A stretch of 6,879 bases of DNA from Balneolales bacterium (GTDB lineage: Bacteria; Bacteroidota; Rhodothermia; Balneolales; Natronogracilivirgulaceae). The notes beneath the pieces are model-generated. The model was not told where the DNA came from. It saw nothing but the letters and a program-made list of their open reading frames with translations, and made no database searches. Both the position numbers and the translations under genes were made by a program. Positions 1 through 5,912 of this stretch are shown one piece after another (positions within the stretch are counted from its first letter, which is position 1; each line of letters opens with the position of its first letter). The stretch spans positions 1-6,879 of the forward strand of contig SLLW01000216.1 of assembly GCA_007133875.1 (NCBI GenBank). Direction: 5' to 3'.

Positions 1-221
1 TTGCTCATTTCGTACTTCAGATAGACCTCCTTGCCAAGCCATACTATGGCGGCAGGCGGCACCACGACAAAAAGTATTCCAAGCAGGATTTTCGAGGATC
101 TTTGGAACGGAGCTTTATAGAGAGCCGTCATTGAAACAGCCCACAGAAAGATCAGAAGCAGTGATAATGATGCCGGGAGAATAAACTCCATGGTTCCGTA
201 ATGGTGGTGTAATAATAACAT
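1..221 (-). CDS. Small two-helix membrane protein, 3' end outside window
   Basis: The minus strand is open from an ATG at 221 to the left edge, giving 73 codons with no stop. The protein begins MLLLHHHYGTMEFILPASL and has two hydrophobic stretches, at about residues 13-33 and 44-63. They are separated by a short basic loop (YKAPFQRSSK), and a charged segment follows (GKEVYLKYEMS). A second in-frame ATG at 191 (MEFILPASL) could be the real start, and neither start has a convincing ribosome binding site. The two-helix layout loosely resembles the PLDc_N membrane module of small bacterial inner-membrane proteins, but I cannot confirm this and assign no function. The C-terminus lies beyond the window. 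It is divergent from the asparaginase gene across about 120 AT-rich bases. Confidence 0.55.
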   Translation of the reverse strand, partial: MLLLHHHYGTMEFILPASLSLLLIFLWAVSMTALYKAPFQRSSKILLGILFVVVPPAAIVWLGKEVYLKYEMS

Positions 222-345
222 GACCGGATTTTTTTGATTTATAATAAACTTTTCCAATTACTGATAAATAACAATCTTTTTATGAAAAAAGAAAATATTA
301 TCCGACGTATCGAATTGTGAATAGCTGCATAAACTGCCTCTGATT
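222..345. promoter_or_regulatory. AT-rich divergent intergenic region, probable promoters
   Basis: These 124 bases lie between the divergent small membrane protein and the asparaginase gene and are markedly AT-rich. A TATAAT hexamer at 240-245 lies inside the palindrome TTTATAATAAA (238-248), so a -10-like element reads on both strands. No well-spaced -35 partner is obvious on either strand, and Bacteroidota-type promoters (TTTG and TAnnTTTG) are only partly matched. The region must hold the start sites for both genes unless they are read from further away, but the exact promoters are inferred and not shown. Confidence 0.25.
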
Positions 346-1404
346 ATGAATGATCTCACACCCATCCGTTGTTTACCAATGATTCTGCTTCTCACTGCCG
401 GCCTTTGGCTGACCGGAAGCTGTGATTTTGAAACAACTGAAATTGAAGAACCCATGCCTGAAAACCATAAAAAGGATTTTGCCATCGCCCTGCATGGCGG
501 AGCCGGGGTCATATCCCGGGATATTGATCCTGAAGTGCGCGATAACTATCTCTCATCCCTTGAGGAGGCATTGACTTTGGGCCGTGATCTGCTTGCCGAT
601 GGTGGAAGCAGCCTCGATGCGGTTGAGGCCGTCATCCGTCACATGGAAGATGATGATAGATTTAATGCCGGACGGGGAGCCGTCTTCACCAGCGAAGAGA
701 AACATGAACTGGATGCCTCGATCATGTCAGGTTTTGATCTCAATGCCGGTGCCGTAACCGGTGTACGTACCGTTAAAAACCCCATTTCACTGGCCCGCAA
801 GGTGATGGAAGAGAGTCAACATGTTATGTTCGCCGGTGACGGAGCCGAACAGTTTGCCGACGAAACCAATATCGAACGGGTGGCCAACAGTTACTTCAGC
901 ACCGAACGGCGACGGGAACAGCTGCAGCAGGCTAGAGATCAGGCTGCCGTAATGCTTGATCATAGTGGCGACTCCGGTCTGAAGGGCAAACGCGACCGGT
1001 ACAGTACGGTCGGAGTTGCCGCACTCGACCGCGATGGCAATCTGGCCGCAGGGACATCCACCGGTGGCATGACCAATAAAAAACCGGGCCGTGTCGGCGA
1101 CTCCCCGGTCATCGCAGCCGGGACATATGCCGACAACAACAGCTGTGCCGTCTCTGCAACGGGTCACGGCGAGAAGTTTATCCGGAATGTCGTTGCCTAC
1201 CAAATTTGTGCTATCATGGAGTACCAGGGGCTTTCATTGGCGGAAGCCGCTCGCAGTGTCATCCATGAAAAACTGGACAAGGGTGACGGAGGCATCGTTG
1301 CTGTTGATAAACAGGGAAACGTAACATTGGAATTCAGTACAGCTGGTATGTTCCGCGGTGCCGCTGACTCAGACGGGCTTTTCGAAGTGGCGATCTGGGA
1401 TTAG
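346..1404 (+). CDS. Lipoprotein Ntn-hydrolase L-asparaginase / isoaspartyl peptidase
   Basis: This 352-residue protein belongs to the plant-type (type 2) asparaginase family. These enzymes cleave themselves and then hydrolyse L-asparagine or beta-aspartyl dipeptides. Visible family motifs are HGGAG at 50-54, NAGRGAVFT at 107-115, LDASIM at 122-127, the autocleavage site YSTVGV with Thr221 as expected N-terminal nucleophile, GNLAAGTSTGGMTNKK at 231-246, GRVGDSP at 248-254 (substrate-binding Arg249 and Asp252) and TGHGE at 272-276. The N-terminus has a hydrophobic core and a lipobox-like LTGSC with Cys26, followed by a short acidic linker. I therefore infer a lipid-anchored, exported enzyme. 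The catalytic part (about 45-352) is of usual length and complete. An in-frame stop just upstream (322-324) and no intervening ATG support the ATG at 346. No Shine-Dalgarno sequence is seen. It stands alone, convergent with the BCCT gene 17 bases downstream. Asparaginase versus isoaspartyl dipeptidase activity cannot be told from sequence. Confidence 0.93.
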   Translation: MNDLTPIRCLPMILLLTAGLWLTGSCDFETTEIEEPMPENHKKDFAIALHGGAGVISRDIDPEVRDNYLSSLEEALTLGRDLLADGGSSLDAVEAVIRHMEDDDRFNAGRGAVFTSEEKHELDASIMSGFDLNAGAVTGVRTVKNPISLARKVMEESQHVMFAGDGAEQFADETNIERVANSYFSTERRREQLQQARDQAAVMLDHSGDSGLKGKRDRYSTVGVAALDRDGNLAAGTSTGGMTNKKPGRVGDSPVIAAGTYADNNSCAVSATGHGEKFIRNVVAYQICAIMEYQGLSLAEAARSVIHEKLDKGDGGIVAVDKQGNVTLEFSTAGMFRGAADSDGLFEVAIWD

Positions 1405-1421
1405 AATCGGGCAGAAGGTAC

Positions 1422-2951
1422 TCAATCATTCTGATTCTGATCCCGATCAGCTCGGAATCCTTCCACATTCATTTCGTAACGTAACCCTTTCAGCAGGCAG
1501 ACACACATGAGCAGCATAATCAGCGTGAATGGCAGTGCTGCGGTAATGGCCATTTTCTGTAGTGCCTCAAGTCCGCCGGCATAAAGTAAAACAGCTGCCG
1601 TACCAGAAATCACCAAACCCCATACCAGTTTTTTCCATGCAGGGGGATGAAGATCGCCTCGTGAGGTCATCATCGACAAAACAAAGGTTGCGGAGTCGGC
1701 GGATGTGATAAAAAAGACGGAAAGCAGCAGAATGGTGATGATGCTCAGAACCGGGGTGAGGGGAAAGTGTTCATAGAGAAGGAACAATCCGACCGATACG
1801 TCGTCGGCAATAGATGCCGCAATATCAACTTGCTGGTTGAGTTCCAGATCGAATGCAGCGCCGCCAAATGCACTGAACCAGACGAAGGTCAGCAATACCG
1901 GCACCACCATGGCACCGGCCACGAACTCACTGATGGTTCGGCCACGGGAGATACTGGCGACAAACAGGCCAACGAACGGAGCCCAGGCAATCCACCAGGC
2001 CCAATAAAAAAGGGTCCATGACTGTGTCCATTCATATCCGCGGAACGGGTTTGTCGACAGGCTCATGCTCAGAAATCCAGAGGAAAAGTCGGCAATGGTT
2101 TGTGTGAGAATATTAAAAATATAGACCGTCGGGCCCACAACCAGCATAAATCCGAGCAGTGTCAGTGCCAGTACGATATTGGTTTTGCTGAGAATCTGGA
2201 TCCCCTTTTCGACACCGGTGAGCGTGGATATCATAAACAACACCGTAACCACCCCTATAACCGTCAAAACTACAAAAAAGCCGGTCTCGAAACGGAACAC
2301 CTCCCCCAGTCCCGAAGTAATCTGCATGGCGCCCAGACCAAGTGATGTGACAATTCCGAAAATGGTGGCAAACACCCCAAGGATGTCAATCAAATAACCG
2401 ACCGGGCCGTAAATACGATCGCCAATCAACGGATAAAAGGTACTGGAAATCAGTGGGGGCATTCCCCGGCGAAACGAAAAGTAGGCGATGCACAAACTCA
2501 TGGTGATATATATGGCCCAGGGCTGAATGCCCCAATGGAAGAAGCTGTACTGCATGGCAAACCGGGCCGCCTCTCCGGAGGCATCCTCAATATACTCCGG
2601 CGGATTCAGATAATGGCTCATCGGTTCAGCCACCCCCCAGAAAATTAGTCCGATTCCCATCCCTGCTGCAAACAGCATGCTGAACCAGCCGAAATAGGAG
2701 AATTGCGGTTTTTCGTGCTGCAGGCCGAGTTTTATGCTTCCATATTTGCTGAATGCCAAATAGAGATTGAAAATGATGAACAGAAACGCAGCGACCAGAT
2801 AGGTCCAGCCAAACATTTCCAGAATCTGTTCGTGTAGATACGTTGCAAAAGCAAACAGTTCATCCGGCCGGAATATTCCGGGAACAGCAAATGCCAGAAC
2901 CATGAACAGGGATATGACAAAAACGATATTATTCTTTAACTGGGCAAGCAT
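1422..2951 (-). CDS. BCCT-family transporter, betaine-type compatible-solute uptake
   Basis: This 509-residue inner-membrane protein, with about 12 predicted helices, is a betaine/carnitine/choline transporter. The glycine stretch GMGIGLIFWGVAEP is at 97-110. The aromatic substrate box FYWAWWIAWAPFVG at 315-328 carries Trp319, Trp320 and Trp323, aligned by eye with the betaine-binding tryptophans of BetP, and is followed by ISRGRTI. ITSADSATFV at 415-424 holds a Thr-Ser pair (416-417) like the BetP sodium-site residues. Gly at the last position of GMGIG favours the Na+-coupled betaine type over proton-coupled choline carriers, which tend to have Asp there. Glycine betaine, perhaps with related solutes, is the inferred substrate. 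Both tails are short: about 10 residues before helix 1 and about 20 after the last helix, so the long basic C-terminal osmosensor of BetP is missing. Its ATG lies 11 bases after the Usp stop, so the two are probably co-transcribed. Confidence 0.94.
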   Translation of the reverse strand: MLAQLKNNIVFVISLFMVLAFAVPGIFRPDELFAFATYLHEQILEMFGWTYLVAAFLFIIFNLYLAFSKYGSIKLGLQHEKPQFSYFGWFSMLFAAGMGIGLIFWGVAEPMSHYLNPPEYIEDASGEAARFAMQYSFFHWGIQPWAIYITMSLCIAYFSFRRGMPPLISSTFYPLIGDRIYGPVGYLIDILGVFATIFGIVTSLGLGAMQITSGLGEVFRFETGFFVVLTVIGVVTVLFMISTLTGVEKGIQILSKTNIVLALTLLGFMLVVGPTVYIFNILTQTIADFSSGFLSMSLSTNPFRGYEWTQSWTLFYWAWWIAWAPFVGLFVASISRGRTISEFVAGAMVVPVLLTFVWFSAFGGAAFDLELNQQVDIAASIADDVSVGLFLLYEHFPLTPVLSIITILLLSVFFITSADSATFVLSMMTSRGDLHPPAWKKLVWGLVISGTAAVLLYAGGLEALQKMAITAALPFTLIMLLMCVCLLKGLRYEMNVEGFRADRDQNQND

Positions 2952-2962
2952 TGCAAGTAATT

Positions 2963-3769
2963 TCAGGTAATAATCAAAACGGAGCAGTTCACTCTGTGAG
3001 GCAATGATTCAGCCGTTGAGCCAAGCAGTTTGTCCATCGGTTTTTTCTTTTCGTTTCGCCCGATGACAACCAGATCAGCTTCGAATTTTCGGGATTTTCG
3101 GGTGATGCGATTTTTGATGGAGCCGATGGCCAGTATTGTTTCAATATTTTGAAAGCGGCCGCGGCATGCATCTTCCAGTTTTGCAATTTTTTGAAGCAGA
3201 TGCTCCTGTCGTTTCTTATCGGTTTCAGGATCCGGAGCACGATCCCTCACATGCAGGAAGTAAAGGGTTTCAGCTCCGAAAGGCACACTCTTCAGGTAGG
3301 GCAACACCTTCTTGTCCGCTTCCTTGCAGTCGGTGGCATAAACCATAGTATCAAGCACTGAACGTGCTCCAAGGTATCCCCTGCTTTTAAAAATAAGGGT
3401 TGGAAAGCTGCAAATGCGCAGGATATCAATATCCGGGCTGGTCAGAATGGAGCGTTTGATGAAATTTTTCTTTTTCCATGGAATGCTGATGTAATCTGCT
3501 CCCTGTTGATGCGCCTGCCGGCACACCTCAGATGCGATTTCTCCTCGTTCGATAACCGTTTCGGCAGCTATCCCCTTCTTCCGGAATATTTCTGAAACAG
3601 CATGAAGCGACTCCTCTGTTCGTAACCTTTCAGACTCCGAATATGTGCTTTCTGCAATATGGCACAGACATACCGTTTCGGTGCCGAATTGATTAATGTA
3701 TGCGGCCATATCTGTGAGCTTGAAATGCGGTTCTTTCAAACTTAATGGTATCAGGGCTTTTTTCAGCAT
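2963..3769 (-). CDS. Universal stress protein, tandem Usp domains
   Basis: This is a cytosolic protein of two UspA-like domains. I choose the ATG at 3769 (268 residues, MLKKALIPLSL), which puts the first beta-strand at the N-terminus as is normal for the family. A TTG at 3784 would add MAVCD. Residue numbers below follow the longer form. The C-terminal domain (about 142-272) opens with DTMVYATD and carries IGRNEKKKPMDKLLGSTAES. This matches the G-2x-G-9x-G(S/T) nucleotide-binding pattern in spacing (Gly242, Gly255-Ser256), but the middle Gly is replaced by Glu245. The N-terminal domain (about 8-133) keeps the Usp fold pattern but has lost the motif, reading PWKKKNFIKRSILTSP in its place. ATP binding, if any, would be in the second domain. 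It precedes the BCCT transporter by 11 bases. By analogy with TeaD of Halomonas, a role in tuning that transporter is plausible but unproven. Confidence 0.88.
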   Translation of the reverse strand: MLKKALIPLSLKEPHFKLTDMAAYINQFGTETVCLCHIAESTYSESERLRTEESLHAVSEIFRKKGIAAETVIERGEIASEVCRQAHQQGADYISIPWKKKNFIKRSILTSPDIDILRICSFPTLIFKSRGYLGARSVLDTMVYATDCKEADKKVLPYLKSVPFGAETLYFLHVRDRAPDPETDKKRQEHLLQKIAKLEDACRGRFQNIETILAIGSIKNRITRKSRKFEADLVVIGRNEKKKPMDKLLGSTAESLPHRVNCSVLIIT

Positions 3770-4015
3770 ATCACATACGGCCAAAGAATGTCGAATCTTA
3801 TTTCATTGGAATGTATGACTTTCGGTATGAAACACCATGAAAAAGTGATCAACAGGATTTAAAAAACCTTATATTGCGATCATCCATGTTACCGGTCTTA
3901 TTCATTCCGGAACCCCATCTGTTGATAATATTGATTGAATCAGACTTGTTTTCAGATGGGGGCAGCATCTGTTGCCGAACAGACACATATTTTCTCTTAT
4001 TATCCAATTATTTAC
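3770..4015. promoter_or_regulatory. Divergent intergenic region between usp and barrel gene
   Basis: About 246 bases separate the leftward Usp-BCCT unit from the rightward exported-protein genes and should hold promoters for both. On the plus strand TATATT at 3871-3876, preceded by an A/T-rich run, is the best -10 candidate and partly fits the Bacteroidota TAnnTTTG element. A weak TGATCA about 18 bases upstream is the only possible -35. A start near 3880 would give the barrel gene an untranslated leader of roughly 135 bases that includes the repeat structure at 3913-3976. No clear leftward promoter was recognised. Reading frames that run through this stretch begin with TTG and look spurious. 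Confidence 0.35.
3913..3976 (+). repeat. Inverted and direct repeat cluster in leader (possible alternative hairpins)
   Basis: CCCCATCTG (3913-3921) and CAGATGGGG (3953-3961) form a perfect 9-base inverted repeat with a 31-base loop. CATCTGTTG occurs twice as a direct repeat, at 3916-3924 and 3966-3974. The central CAGATG can therefore pair with the left copy (9 pairs) or the right copy (6 pairs, 7-base loop). A further small hairpin is possible downstream: GGCAGC (3961-3966) with GTTGCC (3971-3976), 6 pairs including one G-U and a 4-base loop. The cluster ends 39 bases before the chosen ATG at 4016. It may be an RNA leader switch or an operator for a DNA-binding protein, and chance cannot be excluded. 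Confidence 0.45.
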
Positions 4016-5347
4016 ATGAAGATCATCCGACTAGCCAAGCCGGGAAATATCAAGGCTGTGCTGTTATCGCTAACATTATCTACACTTATAGTAGTGACTG
4101 TCAGCACCACGCTATACGCTGCAAATACAGGCACGGGCAAAGAATCCGAAACCACCATACGAAGCCTATCCTCATTTGAAGTCAGGCCCTCACTGTTTCT
4201 CGATTGTCAGGGGTGCGATTACAACCATATCCGCCAGGAGATCACCTTTGTCAATTATGTGCGCGACCAGGTGCAGGCGGATATTCACCTTTTTATCACT
4301 ATGCAAAGCACCGGTGACGGCGGCAGGGAGTATGAGCTCTCATTCATCGGGCGAAGAGGTTTCTCTGAAATTAATTACAGTTTTACACATCAGACTAGCC
4401 GGGATATGACACAAAGTGAAATCCGGGATAGTCTCAACGATGCCATCCGGATGGGACTCGCACCATTTATGATGAAAACTCCCATTGCTGACCGATTCGA
4501 GATATTTTTTAATGGTATTGATGAATCCCGTTTCCCGGATGTAGAAATGGACGATCCCTGGAATCACTGGGTGTTCGAACTGTACGCAGGGAGTCTTCAA
4601 TTGCAAATGGAAAGCAGTCAGCGGAAGTTCGACTCACGCTGGGGCTTTTGGGCTGACCGGGTCACCGATGACTGGAAATTCCGGATTCGTCCCTATTTCA
4701 ACTATAACTTCGAGGAAATCGACCAGGAAAACGGTGACAAGGTGGTAAGTCATCGTCACCGGCATGGGCTGGATTCCTACGCCATTATGAGCCTGACCGA
4801 CCACTGGTCCGCCGGTGTATTTGCCGATTACATTACCAGAACGGACCGGAACACCCGGCACAGGCTTCAAGTCAATCCCGGTATTGAATACAGCATCTTC
4901 CCATACGATGTCGCCACACGAAGGTCCATCACCTTCCGGTACCGACTCGGCTACACATTTACAGATTATTACGACCTTACCATTTTTGATAAAAGTACCG
5001 AACATTTGGTCAACCAGCGACTGGAGGCAAGAGCTCGGTATCAACAACCCTGGGGCAGCATTAACGCCGGCATCATCGGTTCACACTATTTCCATGATAC
5101 CACTCTGCGAAGGCTGGAAACCTACACCCGATTATCACTCCGGCTTGCCGAGGGACTCAGTTTGAGTTTTCAGACCGATTACAACATCATTCAGGATCAG
5201 CTGAGCCTGCGGGCCGGAGATCAGAGCCTCGAAGATATTCTCCTGGCACAACAAGAGATGGCAACCGACTACTATCTGCGGGGAATGGTTGCCATTTCAT
5301 ACACATTCGGCTCTGATTTTGCCAATATCGTAAACACCCGGTTCTGA
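4016..5347 (+). CDS. Conserved outer-membrane beta-barrel protein with N-terminal periplasmic domain
   Basis: With the ATG at 4016 the protein has 443 residues and a classical Sec signal peptide: basic n-region (MKIIRLAKPGNIK), hydrophobic core at about 14-30, cleavage near LYA-AN at 35-36. The reading frame stays open upstream to a TTG at 3935, but that would bury the signal peptide. After the signal comes a mixed domain (about 52-165) with LDCQGCD, where Cys64 and Cys67 form a CxxC, then TFVNYVRD, ADIHLFIT and an EYELSFIGR strand. From about 185 to the end, alternating aromatic and polar strands separated by charged turns indicate a barrel (for example WVFELYAGSLQLQM, SLTDHWSAGVFADYI, SINAGIIGSHYFHD, GMVAISYTFG). 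The chain ends in NTRF with a terminal Phe, typical of outer-membrane barrels. I recall similar hypothetical proteins ending in SYTFG...NPRF, but no known role. The small gene downstream is in the same direction. Confidence 0.8.
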   Translation: MKIIRLAKPGNIKAVLLSLTLSTLIVVTVSTTLYAANTGTGKESETTIRSLSSFEVRPSLFLDCQGCDYNHIRQEITFVNYVRDQVQADIHLFITMQSTGDGGREYELSFIGRRGFSEINYSFTHQTSRDMTQSEIRDSLNDAIRMGLAPFMMKTPIADRFEIFFNGIDESRFPDVEMDDPWNHWVFELYAGSLQLQMESSQRKFDSRWGFWADRVTDDWKFRIRPYFNYNFEEIDQENGDKVVSHRHRHGLDSYAIMSLTDHWSAGVFADYITRTDRNTRHRLQVNPGIEYSIFPYDVATRRSITFRYRLGYTFTDYYDLTIFDKSTEHLVNQRLEARARYQQPWGSINAGIIGSHYFHDTTLRRLETYTRLSLRLAEGLSLSFQTDYNIIQDQLSLRAGDQSLEDILLAQQEMATDYYLRGMVAISYTFGSDFANIVNTRF

Positions 5348-5393
5348 TTTATCCAACTACTACATTGTAACGAAATTGAGTAACCAAAAGCGT

Positions 5394-5912
5394 ATGCTTC
5401 CATCTATAATTAAGGCTGTTTCAGGCACAATCATTATCCTTGCAAGTTTCTCCATGGCCCAGGCACAAACGGCATCGGATCATTCATCACAAAAATTATA
5501 CTGGGCACACATTGCTTACGGAATTACTTCTCTGGGACCGGGCAACACGTTGGGATTGGGAATAGACATCAACCGTCACATCTTTTCCCTGAGAAGCAGC
5601 GCAACGGACCCGGCTCCTTTCAAAGATACCTGGGATGTCGCATTTCTGTATGGCCGTTCCATTTGGTTAGGTGATTTTTATGCTGCAGGAAGTACCGGTG
5701 TCGGCATCGTTGCCGGGGAACAATATTCCCAATTTATCGGCGGAACCGCTGAGGGATCGATGGATCCCATGATCAGTTTTCCCGTTGAAGGGCACCTGTC
5801 CAAGCCACTGTCCCGCAACTTTGCAGTTGGTCTCAGCGCATTTTTTAACGTCAACACCAATCAGCCATTTGGTGGTGTATCAGCAGCCATACGGGTCGGC
5901 GGGCTCAATTAA
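5394..5912 (+). CDS. Small secreted barrel-like protein of unknown function
   Basis: This protein has 172 residues from the ATG at 5394. An in-frame TTG at 5376 would add MSNQKR and a more basic n-region, so the start is uncertain. A Sec signal peptide is clear, with core GTIIILASFSMA and cleavage after AQA at 22-24. The mature part is rich in Gly, Ser and aromatics in alternating strand-like segments: WAHIAYGITSLG, NTLGLGIDIN, HIFSLRSS, WDVAFLYGRSIW, DFYAAGSTGVGIVAG, ISFPVEGHLS, FAVGLSAFFNVN and GGVSAAIRVG. About eight strands fit a small outer-membrane barrel like the hypothetical barrel proteins common in Bacteroidota. There is no terminal Phe, so membrane insertion is an inference. It follows the larger barrel gene by 46 bases (28 from the TTG), with no hairpin between, so co-transcription is likely. 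Its stop overlaps that of the opposing lepB gene. Confidence 0.75.
   Translation: MLPSIIKAVSGTIIILASFSMAQAQTASDHSSQKLYWAHIAYGITSLGPGNTLGLGIDINRHIFSLRSSATDPAPFKDTWDVAFLYGRSIWLGDFYAAGSTGVGIVAGEQYSQFIGGTAEGSMDPMISFPVEGHLSKPLSRNFAVGLSAFFNVNTNQPFGGVSAAIRVGGLN

Noticed and set aside
787..1203. Long open frame (138 codons) on the minus strand
   Set aside because: It lies wholly inside the well-supported asparaginase gene and its translation shows no recognisable domain.
1403..1438. Possible terminator hairpin between the convergent asparaginase and BCCT genes (AGAAT/ATTCT and CAGAA/TTCTG)
   Set aside because: It has two 5-base stems with a bulge and no T-tract, and it partly lies in the end of the BCCT coding sequence; too weak to call.
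3935..4015. N-terminal extension of the barrel gene from a TTG start
   Set aside because: It would put 27 residues before a complete signal peptide and read through the repeat structure; the ATG at 4016 fits an exported protein much better.
3874..4179. Plus-strand open frame of 101 codons starting with TTG in the intergenic region
   Set aside because: It overlaps the signal-peptide region of the barrel gene in another frame, has a non-ATG start and no recognisable protein features.
4634..5047. Open frame of 137 codons on the minus strand
   Set aside because: It is antisense to the barrel gene, whose frame has a signal peptide and strand pattern; the antisense product shows no recognisable features.
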